From positions 78,918,001-78,982,000 of the forward strand of contig JAFFJZ010000001.1 in NCBI GenBank assembly GCA_018340375.1: 64,000 bases of DNA, written 5' to 3'. The translations under genes and the position numbers were made by a program. The DNA comes from Gonatopus flavifemur. Lineage: Eukaryota > Arthropoda > Insecta > Hymenoptera > Dryinidae. Under the pieces are notes generated by a model. The model did not search any database. It saw only the letters and a list, made by a program, of their open reading frames with translations, and had not been told where the DNA came from. Below are positions 34,771 through 47,500 of this stretch, piece by piece (positions within the stretch are counted from its first letter, which is position 1; each line of letters starts with the position of its first letter).

Positions 34771-35236
34771 CCCTGTGGAAATTTCTTCCGGGCTCAGACC
34801 TGCGCCAGGTTTATAATCCTTACTTGAAAAGTGGCCCCAACTTGGAATGTTACGCTTTTTAATCTAGGCCCCGTATTGGTATCGAATATCCACGCAAAAC
34901 AATGGGCGTCTATATGGGCTGTGGGTGGGCAACCTTGTATTGGATGCCTAAGATATACCCTCACAGGGCCAAGGCCTACCTTAGGATGCCCAGAGGCGGA
35001 TTTGTGTTTTTGCCGCCCTTGCGCGATGTAGCTTGCCACCCTTTATAAGGCAGCGGAAATTAATTTTTCACGGAATTGAAAAAAATGTTTTTAAATGGAA
35101 TTCAAAACAATTATTTTTGAACTATTCAAACGAGCAAAACAAATTTTTTGTCACGATTGCCGCCCTTGCGCAATTGCACTGTTGGCGCAGACCATAGTCC
35201 ACTCCTGAGGATGCCCAGGGATGATTTCCACACAGG
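34771..35236. mobile_element. Second copy of the 12.6-kb element, interrupted
   Basis: Matches 12557-12880 from ccctgtggaaatttc through ggctcagacctg, aacttggaatgtta and ttaggatgcccag to gatttccacacagg, except for an internal deletion and the hAT-type insertion at 34991-35207. No coding capacity. Confidence 0.7.
34991..35207. mobile_element. hAT-type MITE inside the 34.8-kb element
   Basis: Starts CAGAGGCGGATTTGTG and ends ..TAGTCCACTCCTG. An 8-bp target duplication AGGATGCC flanks it (34983-34990 and 35208-35215), confirmed by the uninterrupted site in the copy at 12.86 kb. Both subterminal parts carry ttgccgcccttgcgc, and the hAT relic at 43349 also carries gccgccc words near its ends, so a related hAT transposase may have moved it. 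Confidence 0.85.
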
Positions 35237-38200
35237 ATATTATTTTCCATGTTTTGAGGAAAAAAAGGGGAAGAGAATAAGGAAGATGGCATGAACGAGG
35301 AAAACTTTTCCAAGGGTACGTACTGTTGTAGCTAATATCATATTGAATCGAAATTTTCTTGGCTTATAATTGTATCTTCAAGTTTGTCCAGCCACGAAAA
35401 AAAAGATGTCCAGATAAAAACACCGCGGAGTTGCCATTTTGTTATTTATAGCACCGAAATAGTGTCCAAACACTCTTCAATCGTTATATGATAAAGAGCT
35501 TTTCACCAAATTTCAATAATATGCTGCTTAATGTTTTGAAAAAAATTCTATTTCCGACTCCCAGAGTGGTTTACCCCCTTGATACCTGATTCAATATTGA
35601 ATATTATTATCTCTTACCTTATCGCACAAAAATATGCATGTCAATTTTGGTAACAAACTCTTCCTCTTGTATTCAAATAAAGATCGGAACTCCTAGCTCT
35701 TTGTTTTGATTTGCAAAAGTGACTTACATCCCTAACTGCGATAGATTATTTTCGAAATAGGTTCAAAGTAAAAAAACGAGACGGGTATCACTCTAGGTGA
35801 ATCCTCAACGACGAATATCTTTAAATAGAATTTGAATCCGATCGACCGCTTGACCGAACCATTACCCAAAAATAGAGCGGATTATCTAAACCGGAAAGAG
35901 CCATCTTACAGATGTAAGATTTACTTCACTCCAGCACTTGATTCCAACAAGACATGACTAAACAACACATCTGTATATCTGTATCCAATCATATTTGATT
36001 GTCAATGGTATGAAAGTATTTTCAAGGCTGAAATTTGAAAAGAACTTCCAAATCATGCCGTGAGAAATGTTCATGGAAGATTTTGTTCATATCTTTATAT
36101 TTCTTATGGGCAGAAAGCCTGCGGAGAATGGAAAAATATATTAAATTTTCATGTGAGTGAAATATAATTAAGAGAAGCAATAGCAATGCCATAACTAAAT
36201 TAAGGATGAATGCGTCAGTTATCGTATCGTTAAAACGAGGGAATAAGTGCATGAATAAAAGGAAGAGTATTATTGAAGGAATTTGACTGTTTGGCGCCTA
36301 GTTGTTTGGCGACTTGACGACGAGACAAGCCGAGTCACCCTAAATGAGGATTAAAGACCAATGCCATTCCAACTTCCCATTGGCGGCTTCCCAGACGTCG
36401 AGACGCCGGACAATTACATCATTAACGGCGTCCCTATAATACCGACGCACTGAATGTTAATGCACCGTTAATACGACTCAACGTTTCTGTTGTAAATCAT
36501 TGTGAAGTTATAATTTATATAGAGACAGGTATTCTTGGTTAGGTCTCTCCCTTCCCGTCTCCTCATTTCATTTGTTTTCATTCTGGGTTGAATTATCATT
36601 GACACGAAGATTGAATTTGATTCGAATGTGAGAAAAATTCCCGTTAAATTTTTTATGGAAGCTACATTGTCAATTCTTATGCTACTGAAAGAGATACATT
36701 GCAACAGATAATATCACTTTGTCATCCCTGATGCTTCAATGAAAAGTGTACGGCTTCTTTCTTAGGTAATGCATAAATGGATCAAATGAATCCTGTCTGT
36801 TTCACAGGCTGTTGAATACGCCATAGCAGTATACACATAACGTACACTAATCTTCATTACGAGTTTTTTTGCATTCTATTCCAGCTTTATTTATTTATAG
36901 AGCCGTTTTTGGAGCGAACAGATTCTTTTTTTGATACTCAGATAGGATTAGATTTGAAGATATCAGTGGTCAAGCACTGGTTTCAAATAATGCATCTAAG
37001 AAATGACAGAACTGGAAAATTCACACGAAATTTTACGGTTAGTAATTTGTTTATCTAACTACATCCTTTCAATGTTTCGGGTTCAATTCAGAAGACTGCA
37101 TACTCGATTGAATGATGTGAAATTTGGAGGAATTGACATGTATTCTCAAATAATATTTGCTTGTAAATTACTGAAATATCTCAGTACTATCTCAATAAAA
37201 ATGTAAATCACATATTGATTACTTCACGTAATTCAATATTCATAACAATCGAAGAGAAAGATATGTAGAAAAATTTCAGTAACGTACTGGAAGCAACCAA
37301 TCTGTAGATTTTCACAGGGAAATGACGTTGAAACCATGAAAATGTCAATACACGTATTGGAAAATTGTTGCATTTATGTTCAAAATTGAGGTGAAAACCA
37401 TGAATTTTCATGAAAAACACGGAGAATTTCGACACAACAGAAATTTTCCGGTTCCATGGTACCGACAAATTCAATTTCCTTGAAACAGTGCGTTTATCGC
37501 TCGAAAACGGTGGTTTGCAACAGACCCGCCTTACGGTATGATTACACTGAATACATTGAAATAATTTGAAAGAAAAAAATCCACTCTCAGGAAAATCTAC
37601 TTCATTCTGCCCAGAATTGAAGTATATTTTCTTACGAGTAAACGATCATGGCTCAGGAATTGTCAAGCAGGAGATTAACATCGTCAACACGATCAAAACA
37701 ATTTTATCACAAGTAATTCGCACATAAGTGATAGTTATAATGAATTCTCATGTTTCGTCGGTAATTTATGTACAAGAAAAATTCATTTCATTATCAAAGA
37801 TAAGTAGGTTATAGTTTCAATTCATGGAACTTTCTTCAAAATAATGATGAAATTTTCCCCCGAGGATCATGGCATCAAAATTCTTACACGATGGGGGACT
37901 GTTTCCTATGATTCGATAAAGTTCCTATTCACTTTTTAGAGGATTCAACACCCAACGAGCGGAGTAGCTTCTCAAAATAAAGTAAAATCCCCTGTTCTCG
38001 ATGAAGAAGCAATTGCCCCTCATCAGGGGCTAAAATTCATCAGTGAAATGAGGAACAACTTAAATTTTTGCACAGTGAAACGTATACATTATCATTGCCA
38101 GTATAACTTATCTATCAAACATAGAAGACACATACAATGGTCATTCTTATCAAACCTGACCTGTTTAATATTGGAAAATTCAAAGCTATCCTCAAACGAT

Positions 38201-38798
38201 CAAGGTATAAATATATGAATCCATATAAATGCAATGATAAAACTAAGAACATACATTCACGTTTCGTGCACGAAAGAGATAAATATTCCCGTGGTTGGTC
38301 AACGAAATCAGATGTGCTCGTTTTCACGAAACTACGTCCTTTTAACGCCACTATTTTTTTATATCACATATTCGCGATCTAACATCACGATCACGCATTC
38401 AGCGGTCACCACAAATCATTTTTAATTTATAACACACTGAAACACACTAAAAAGAATCGATACACACAGAGTGTACCACCCAACCCATGGCCAATCGTGA
38501 TGAATCCTGCCGATGACATATAGTACGATCCTTTTTGTTTTTCTCCAGTCCATTAAAAATAACCATCCACAAGTTATGATATCGAGAAATTTGGGCTTCA
38601 TCTTGCGCACAAAAGATATTGATAGGGTGGATAACAAAACTATAAATGTCAATTTGGCGCAGTTAAACATTTTTTGAGAAAAAATAAGGATCCTTGGATT
38701 CACGCTCGAGTAAAAATGATCAATAGCTCAATATGATATTTTATAGAAGAAACATAAACCTATTTGATTCGAATCAGAACTTCCATGCATTATTCTAA
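35237..38798. other. Mostly AT-rich non-coding DNA
   Basis: No gene is supported. The patch 36280-36480 is GC-richer than its surroundings (ggcgacttgacgacgagac, cccagacgtcgagacgccgg) without an open frame or repeat structure; it may be conserved regulatory DNA. The remaining short ORFs look random. Confidence 0.35.
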
Positions 38799-39364
38799 CC
38801 CAAGCGTGTATTGCCTATAATGACAATGGGCCCCAGGCTGGGTCCATCCTCTTTAACCCAGTATTGGGGAATGACGATGGGGTCCATGTTGGCTCAATCT
38901 TGGCCCTGTTGTGCTTTCCCATACAATTATAGTTGAAAAAAAATGGAGATAATGAATCTTAGTGCGGGCACATTTGAACTTGGCCCCAATTTGGACCAGC
39001 GTTAGGCAAAGATTGGGGTGAATTTATATCCCAAGCATGTGTGTACAATCCTCAGTGTGTAAGAATTTTGGTCCCACTCTGGCCCAGTCTTGGGCCCATA
39101 TTGGCAGGATGGGGCCCATGCTGGCCCGGGGTGGGTCCCATGGTATATACATGCTAGGGATTTTCCAATTTCAAAACAAAAAGGAAGGGGCAGTATTGAT
39201 TGCCTAGTCTGGGTTCATGCTGGGCCCGTGGTGTTACCAATTCTCGGGCAAAGCAATACGGCCAAGCTGGGAACGATGTTATCATCCCAGGGTTGTCCCC
39301 ACGTTGGGTAGCATGGGCACTCACCCTGGGCGTAGATGGGGCCCGCCGTCAATACACACTTGGG
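38799..39364. mobile_element. Second copy of the 8.1-kb TGGGCC-rich element
   Basis: Matches 8093-8675 closely at both ends (attgcct.taatgacaatg.gccccaggctgggtcc; gccaagctgggaacgatgtt) and in between, with an internal deletion. Ends CCCAAGCGTG and CACACTTGGG. TA flanks are not preserved. The ORFs inside it are fragments of the repeat ORF seen in the first copy. Confidence 0.75.
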
Positions 39365-39707
39365 AAGGAGTCTGAATGTTCTTTGTACTGATTGTTTTCC
39401 ATCAGGGCTTTACAAAAACTCTAAACATTTTCTAAAATGGAAGAAATGACACACAATCAGAATGTCGCATAACGAACCGAATATGAAAGTGAATTCAGGA
39501 TTCTCGAGCGAAATTTGAAAATGATATTGTTGTTGTGTAAAATCTTGGAGAAGAATTTTTACATCAAGTCAATACGAGTTTGATCGGGGAATAAGTTGAA
39601 ATACCAAGTTCAAAAGGATAATCTGGTTTTATTGGGAAGGTAGACAACAGAAGGTAGAAAGAAGGTGTTTCATTTGAGATCAAGACAAGTCTTATTTCGA
39701 GGCTGTA

Positions 39708-39921
39708 TTAGTTTTGAATGAACCTCATGATTTCATCCTCAAAGGAACCGTTCATCGATCTAGTTAGTTTCTGATTGTAAGAAGTGAGAATAATTTTTGT
39801 TGTTTCCATCCGAGAGTCTGGAGCTCGTCTCTGTTGGGCCTCTACCGTTGGTCCATTGGAGGTCCCTGGAGATTTTTGTGTTATTGGGATATAGGTCTTG
39901 TCATATCGGAATATCCTGGGT
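39708..39921 (-). CDS. Possible 3'-terminal exon of an unknown gene
   Basis: On the minus strand a strong acceptor (caattttcatttctacccag) precedes an open frame of about 70 codons reading IFRYDKTYIPITQKSPG..METTKIILTSYNQKL..FEDEIMRFIQN and a TAA. An AATAAA (39633-39628) follows about 75 bases after the stop. The combination of acceptor, polar protein-like sequence and poly(A) signal suggests a last exon; upstream exons were not found and I recognise no family. Confidence 0.3.
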
Positions 39922-42034
39922 AGAAATGAAAATTGCAGTGATCTGGCCCCAGACAAGGCCTTGGATGACCCAATTTTCAATCATTTTCAAATGTTCTAGA
40001 ATCAATAGTTGAAATATTTGGTGTACATGATTATTCGACAAGGTATAAGTACAAATTTTGCCTCTTTCATGTATCAGCTGTCGTTGGGTGCGTTCTTAAT
40101 AAGGATGTCCTGTGGTCGGAGACCGTTGTGTTATCTCGAACATCTAATTTCGCGCCGAATGATATTTGACCACAAGAGAGGAAAAAAGAGAATTATTATA
40201 CATGAATGTGTCGACGGTACATGAGATGCGACGCAAGCATATGTATTATGGTTTATACCTATACATGAATTTGTATGAATGATTATTTCTATGTACTTGT
40301 GCGTTCATATTTCGTGCGTACGACCGTACGCAAGCGAGCACGGAAGCACAATGTACCAAAGAGATATACGCGAACACAGAGAGAAAGACGAAGAGAGAAG
40401 ACGCGGAGGGATGCAGATGAGATGGTATCGCTAGTGTAATCGTTAGATCTCTGGAACCAGGACAATACCGGGTGTTCTTCTCTCTCTGTTCAGGAACACT
40501 CAAACATCGGCACGACAATGGGCAAAGAGCAAGCAGCGATCCATGGTCGACAGCTGCCTAACGCTCGTTTACTCTCTCGTATGTCGTTGTCGTGTGATTC
40601 GTAGGATACGACCGAAGCTCATAGATATATGTTTTCAACGACAACATAAATTGTTTTTTGGTCCTTTCTGGCGATGGGAGGAAAAAACGAAAAATATCAA
40701 CAACATTGAGATTTCCATTTTTCAATTTGGAACCACAACACTTAGAAGAAGTACCGAGAAGCACGTTTGATATCCTGATATAATTCTAGCATCATTTTGA
40801 TTGTTGAATGATATTGCGCCAATATAGAATTATTTACGACGGCTCAATCCTTAAAAAAAATCCATGAAGAATCATTGGAAAAACATTTTTTTTCAATAAT
40901 TCTTTTGAGCCGTTTATGGTTTGAAATCACATATATGTACCACAAAGGCGCCTTGTTAGAACAGTATTCACCAACCTCGTATGACAACTCAATACACTCC
41001 GTAAAAATATTATATTATGCTTTGGCGATTCACTTCATTTTTTTCACACTTCACTTTACCTCCTACGAAGTTATAGTCACATTTTGTCTGAATACCGATA
41101 TTTCATGAGTATGAAAACCCATGTGATTTTCCCTACCTAAAACTCAATGCTTCGATTAATAATAGCAGTTCATAAATAACACTTCCCTCAACATACAGAA
41201 TATTCGATGACCATAAACACACCTCACACGTGACACGTACATAACCAAGGAAGATCCGAAGAGATTTTTGATGTCTCTATGCACACAATGATGATAATTC
41301 AACGACAACAAATTTCAGTCACCGCAAAGAACGAGGGTAAAAGATTTCTATTCCTTCCGAGTTTACACGGAGTTCATTTGACAATTCTTGTGATACACGT
41401 TCTTGTTGTCACGAGCCTCTTCTCGCGACAATACGCTGGACACAATGTAGGCCAAATTACGGCTGTTCCAGTCAAAATATGTTCTCCAACATTCTTTTTT
41501 TCTCCTTTTCTCCCGTATACGTGTATGTCGTAATCGCGATCAGCCATCTACATTCTACAGAAAATCGTTTCTCATCTTTCTCATTCTCTTCCTCTTGCTC
41601 TTCCTTTCCCTCGCTTACCTCGATCCCTGTGCGTACGTTATAGGGATGACCGCAAAACTGCAGCTGTATTTTTGGTTATCGTCGATCACCGATCTGTGGA
41701 TTTTCGGCTTTTTATGGGTGACGTTTTTGTTTGTTGGTGGTACACGAGGTACACGTGGTAAGATTGGAAGAAGAACAAGGAAAGAGATGGAAAGATATAA
41801 GAAAGCGTGAAACACCCCCTGTGATGGGACAAAATCGTATAAAATTACTCAGATTTCTGTTTGCATAACAGGAGCTGTATGTTGGAACTGTTACTGTGTA
41901 CATTGTTGAGGAAGGGAATCAATTTGATGTGTCCCAACTGTTGATAACCCGATGTTCATGAAAAAATGTATTTATCGTTCTTAGGAGTTGATAAGATATC
42001 ATGACATTTGTGTATTTTGCGTTCGATGATTACT
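39922..42034. other. Non-coding or unassigned, two GC-richer patches
   Basis: 40.0-40.75 kb and 41.2-41.8 kb are more balanced in composition and carry overlapping ORFs on both strands, including a hydrophobic one at 41595-41810 on the plus strand. None shows a domain or splice series. They could be untranslated exons or regulatory DNA. Confidence 0.3.
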
Positions 42035-42290
42035 CAGTTGACACACGAAATCCTTTGTAACATGCATATTGTATGTAACTTACGTACAATAAGTAATTTC
42101 CTACTGATGAATGTAACTGGTTAAATCACGGTTGTTGTATAAATGTTATGTATGTGCGATATATATGTTTCATTTATTTGATATATATATATATTCTTGA
42201 TATAACCAGTTACATCCATGAGTAGGAAATTACTTTTCCATGTAAGTTACATACAAAATGCATGTTACAAAGAATTTCGTGTGTTCACTG
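42035..42290. mobile_element. Palindromic MITE with arms of about 84 bp
   Basis: Arms 42041-42124 and 42201-42285 mirror each other: acacgaaat.ctttgtaacatgcat, tgtatgtaactta and tttcctact.atg.atgtaactgg. The outer bases are CAGTTGACACACG and CGTGTGTTCACTG. The loop holds an AT dinucleotide run. No clear target duplication. Confidence 0.6.
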
Positions 42291-43348
42291 GATATTATTC
42301 GAAAATTCACATTTGTTAGATCAATAATTTTTTTCTCGTTCAGCAAAACATGTAACTATTTCGACAACTAGTCACGCTGGAATACTAATTGATTTGCAAC
42401 TATTAGATTAATCAGAGAATTTTTAGAAAAATCGAATTTCCTAATTTTGTCACAGGGATCAAATTTTCTGCTATACTTGGGGGTCGTATAAAGTCAGTAA
42501 TCTGAGCAAATTTTATCATGTTCGATGATTGAGATGGGTTTCAAATCTATTCACAAGGTGAACGTGAATACCCCGTAGCAAAATTTTTTTTTCATGTTCG
42601 GGAGGCACACTGAGAGAAATGTCCATAGTTGCGGCAACTAAAAAGGGACACCCATTTTAATTTTGTTTTTGAAACTATGTTTTTACAGTTGCTGTGACTA
42701 TGTGTGGTTTCCATAACTAAAAAACATTATTACGATAACTAATATGCTATAACCATGTTGTCATTGTAATGTTAATTATAAATATGTAGTTGGAATACTC
42801 AAACTTCAATCTGTTATCATCACTATCTTTTTAAACTGCACACAACTGGAATGTATTGATCTTTCAAATAACTTTTCTCATAACTGATTACCTGTTACTG
42901 ATAGTGATTTACCTGTTTGATAGATTTTGTGTATTTTTAACACACGTGTATGTCTCAGGAGGTCCACTCGCAATTTATGCTCAATATTAATACAAGAAAT
43001 GTATCAAATCAACACAAAAATGTTGAATTTACACTGAAAATCTGTGAATTTCAGAATTTCATATGTTGTTTTCAACACAAGCTCTGAGTAGACCTCCTAT
43101 GACACCAAATTTTTCGCTATGTGACAATCAATTTCTCGAAATTACAAGGATTCCGATTTTATATTTCAATGACTATGAAAATATACTTTTAATTATGGTT
43201 ATGGGGGTTTGGGAATTACGATTACGATTACAAATGGTTCCGGTTACATTTCAGCTTATACGTCATTTTTTATCGGTGAATGCTTCTTATTGCGGAAAAG
43301 TTATAGACAACAGGACCAATGTTGACAAACTTCATTCACTCGTAAAAC
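42291..43348. other. AT-rich DNA, probable degraded repeat
   Basis: 42609 onward begins cactgagagaaatgtccatagtt, like the ends of TA-type MITEs, and words such as catagtt recur at 44.7-45.0 kb. The hAT relic may therefore sit inside an older repeat spanning both flanks. No gene. Confidence 0.3.
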
Positions 43349-44434
43349 CAGTGGCGTATTTGGGCCTAGGCCAACCTAGGCCTGGGCCTAGGGACGGCAG
43401 GTCTGAGGGGCGGCACCACAACCAACCAAAAAAATAAATTCTATATTTTGTGAATATGATTTCTTGAAGGTTTTATACATGGTAATATTGAGTGAATTAA
43501 TTATTAAAAAATTATGACATAGAACTTTGTTCTGTTGTGGAATTGTATCAATCATTAATAGTATTCATAGACCACATGCTTTGGGACAACTTTGATAAAT
43601 ATGAAGCTGAAGCAATAGAAAAATGTAGTTTAGATTCATACGTTGGAGACACTATTCGTAAACGTAAGCGAAAGGCCCATTTTGATGAAACAGAAGGCGA
43701 AGAAATTTCGTTCAATAGTAGAGAAAATATGAAGATCAATGTATGTTACATAATTTTAGATCGGCTAAAAGTTGAACTAGATAAACGCTGCAAATCTTAC
43801 ATACTATTACACGATAGATTTGATTTTCTAACAAATCTTTATGAGTTGGATTCTGAAGAAAATCGAATGTGGGTAATCAAACTTAGAACCTGTTATCCTG
43901 AAGATTTTTAAGATTCTTTCGAAAACGAGTGCGTACATCTCAAGGCATTTTTAAATACCATTAATGTTGAAAAAATATCTATTCCGGAATTGTGCAAATT
44001 ATTATATAAGGAAAACCTATTGAATCTTTTTCCAAACGTCAATATTGCCTTACGAATTTTCTTGTGTATGTTTGTATCTAATTGTTCAGGAGAACGGTCA
44101 TTTTCCCTATTAAAACGAGTGAAGAATTATTTAAGATCTACGATAAATCAATGTAGACTTAATTCTTTATCAATATTATGTATTGAAGCTAAAATGGTTT
44201 CAGAAATTAATTATAATTCACTTATAGAAGAATTCGCTGCATTAAAGGCTCGAAGAGCTGCTGTAACATAAGATTATCAAATGTAAAATTGAATCAATGC
44301 TAATAAAGAAAAGAAAAGAAAAAAAAAACATAACATAAATGTATAGAATCATTATTTGTGAATTTTGATACTTGAGAGAAGGGCGGCATCATATATCTGG
44401 CCTAGGGGCGGCAAATTTCCTAATGCGGCCCTGC
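43349..44434 (+). mobile_element. Deleted hAT transposon with 8-bp target duplication
   Basis: Ends CAGTGGCGTATTTG and (complement of the right end) CAGGGCCGCATTAGG resemble hAT termini. CGTAAAAC is duplicated at 43341-43348 and 44435-44442; the right boundary is uncertain by one base. Subterminal ggggcggc and gccgcccc-type words are present. At about 1.09 kb it is far shorter than an autonomous element, and it retains only the C-terminal part of the transposase frame. Confidence 0.85.
43501..44271 (+). pseudogene. hAT transposase C-terminal fragment (ZMYM1-like group)
   Basis: One frame runs from 43501 to 44271 with a single internal stop (TAA, 43909-43911); the first upstream stop is at 43498. 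The N-terminal part has the IDHMLWDNFD and RKRKRKAHFD features seen before the dimerisation domain in this hAT group. The C-terminal part carries the hallmark dimerisation motif, ALRIFLCMFVSNCSGERSFS then LKRVKNYLRSTINQCRLNSL, ending in LKARRAAV. The BED-type zinc finger, RNase-H-like catalytic Asp residues and start are all missing, so it cannot transpose. Only one stop suggests a fairly recent loss. Confidence 0.82.
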
Positions 44435-44480
44435 CGTAAAACAATAACTTCTTCTAAGTTGCTCTTATATGAATTCGCGG

Positions 44481-44570
44481 TATACATAGTTTATCGGTTA
44501 GGTGTGAATTTTGTAGATTGTTAGGTAGGTAGGTAGGATTCATAGGTTCGATTCCCTGTCAGGTGAGATA
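44481..44570 (+). repeat. tRNA-like sequence (A and B box)
   Basis: TAGTTTATCGGTTAGG (44487-44502) resembles an A box, and GGTTCGATTCC (44545-44555) is an exact consensus B box, at tRNA-like spacing with a GTAGGTAGGTAGG run between. The sequence after the B box (ctgtcaggtgagat) matches the tRNA-like sequence at 55.2 kb on the other strand. The arms do not fold as an intact tRNA, so a tRNA-derived SINE head or tRNA relic is likely. Confidence 0.45.
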
Positions 44571-47500
44571 GAAAATTTTCCTTGTATTCTTGAATGATCC
44601 GAAATCACAAATATTATTACTTCAACTCTATGACGTACATTGGATTAAATTTCTTTTTTCATTATACAATTTGTTCAATCTCCTGATCGTAAATATTGTT
44701 TAATAGTTGTAGTAACTAACTATTCATAGTTCTCTCAAGTATTCTCAGTAGTTCTAATAAATATTTTATCTGAGGACGTAATGTTACTGACTCGATTTCA
44801 ATTACATTTAACTCATGGTACGTCAAATCCCAAAAACATAGTTGCTTCTACTATGTCATATGAGTTTTCACCAAGAAAAATGTCTAATTTCTACAACTTC
44901 TGTGGTCATTGTGATCCAATTTACATAGTTCATCTGAATATAGCCTACATAGCTCTGAAAACAAAAATTACATAGTTGAGGTGCTATTTCACCACATTTT
45001 CATAGTTGGTAATACGATTTTTTTCTCTGGGTGCAAAATGGGAAACAAAGTAAGAAAACTCTGCAAGGACAAGGAAAACTTTTTTAAGGGTAGTCTCGGT
45101 GAATTTGGGAAACTTGACTTCGGTTGGGAGCACCCTGGGTCTAACCACGGGAAGTCCGTAAGAACACTCTGGAGGGTCCACAAAATGAATGATCAGGTCC
45201 CAAATCCACATACTCACGCGTGCAAACTACAAATCAATATGAATGCTCCACCACTAAATATATTTTCTGAACAATTTTTCATGATCCCACGCCCTGCTGT
45301 CATAGAATTCTAAATAATGTCTAAGAAGATTGAAGAATGTAGAAATATTTTTTGACAGATTACGAGAACCCGAGCGTTACCATCCGAGCGCGTTGGTAAA
45401 AAAGGCGATAGAGAGACAGAGACAGAGAGAGAGAGATTCGAAAAAAACTCTCGTATCCTCTTAAACGGTTCGATTATAGTCAACTAACTCTTCATATTCT
45501 TCTCTTAGTTTTCCTCCATAGGATGAAAATAAGAAGGGAAAACAGTAGAATTTTATAAAGATATATACCCTGGCGAAAGAGAGCACAAAAGTGAGAAGAG
45601 ATAATGAGAAGTAAAAGGAAATATTAGGAGCATTGACAAAAGCATGTCCTATTCCTGATTGTTTTCTACTGCTTATTTGTTTGATAATAGGATTTAACGA
45701 ATAATTATTCTTGCTGAAAGAGTTTAAGAAATAGGATTACATTATAGGACCTATTTCCTCATTCCAGTGGTGATTTCTGTCCTTCGATCGTAGGGGAATG
45801 GTTTTTTCTTCATGAAAAATAAGGCATTTTGCTCATACATTGAGAACCCATTGTGTTTTTTGAGTTTTGAATCTCCCAAAATGTCACAAAGAGAAAAATA
45901 ACACAATAAAAATTACAACATTTCCGAATGAACTGACACCATGATGTCTCCTCTCTTGAAAAGTACTCCTCAAATGTGAAATCAAATATTACAACCTCTA
46001 TCCCTAAAACCTTCAGATATTTGTGTATGAGAATTTGAAAATATCATTCTTCAAAACACAGTACCTCATCTTCTGGAACTGCTATACACAGAAGGAATGC
46101 TTTTATTTGTACCGAATTCCACGAAGGAAACTTTTATATTCCGCAAGTCATTGTAGTAAACCATATTTAATTTAAAACGCTTCATTATCATCCTTCGCGA
46201 TCAATCACTTTTATTCTTCAAAGAATTATGAAAAATGCACTTTGTACCTCACAACAGTCGAAAGCGAGTTTGATGTGAATTTTTGTTATCGTTTCATAGG
46301 GAATGATTTTTCAGACTCTTGTTTTGAAACTTGAAATTGAGTAAAATATATTTCCCTTCAAATTTTGAATGAAAATTTGAATTCGATGATATTTGCCATG
46401 CGCAAGCGATCCACCTCGTAAATTATTCAATTATTTTCACTACAATGAATTTTATCTGATAAGAATCTCATTTGGATAATATCTCTCCATCATTCATCTA
46501 GTCAAAGAATTATGTTGAAAAAATGCAAAACGTCGCTGTGGAGTCATGAATAAATTGTGAAGCAGAAAAGGAACCCGTGCCCATATTCTTTTATATGGTG
46601 CTTTCAAACGCGTAAACGTTTGAGGTCGTCTTCTCGTGAATCTTTTCAGAAGAGCAAGAGCTTTCATCGTCACAAGGGAGCATCTCTTACATGAACCGTT
46701 AAAGGAGGCGAAGGAGAGGGTGGAGAATTGTAAGATGAAGATGAAGAGGAAGAACGAGGGGGTTAGATTAAGTTAGAGAGAAGTGTTGGTTTCTCTATGA
46801 CAGGGAAGAGAAGATATATATTCACATGGATGGGAGAAAGAGCAAAGTACACGAGCTCATCCACGTCTTTCCAACGACATTTTCATCCTCGTCGTCTATG
46901 CAGATACGACGTAAGATACGTTTGAATTCTCGGTCTAGGCCCCCACAGATAGACCCGATGATATTATTCCGCTAGCCTCCTCCCTAATGCCATTTATTTC
47001 CCACAAACTCAGGGTTAATAGTTTTGGTTCTGAGTTTCCAACTGTCCTTATACTACACTCATGTATTACTCACTTTTTTGTGCTAACGGTTAATAATAAT
47101 CCGATATGATTTCATATGTATCGATCATCAATCGGTTTCGCATTATTACGGTAGAAGATCTCAATTCTGATTTCATACGAATTCAAAACATATCATACAA
47201 ATTTAAAATCCTTATTCCAACGAAAATTTGAAAATTTCATTTACTTTCTCTATGTACATAAGACTATTTGAATTTTGAAGATGTATATACATCGGAGGTG
47301 ATTTCTAAGAGTTAATCTGACAGACAAAAGAGTGATCGTGAAATGTTATCCAGTCATTCCTCGGGGAACACCCATACTTAACGTAGCGGGAAGACGATCC
47401 GGCACAAATCGGATCTATCATAACAACCTCCTATTTTCTTTTCTCTTTTGATACGTTTGAGATGAGACCTGAGGAACTCTGGCTTCCTATCCGTATATCT

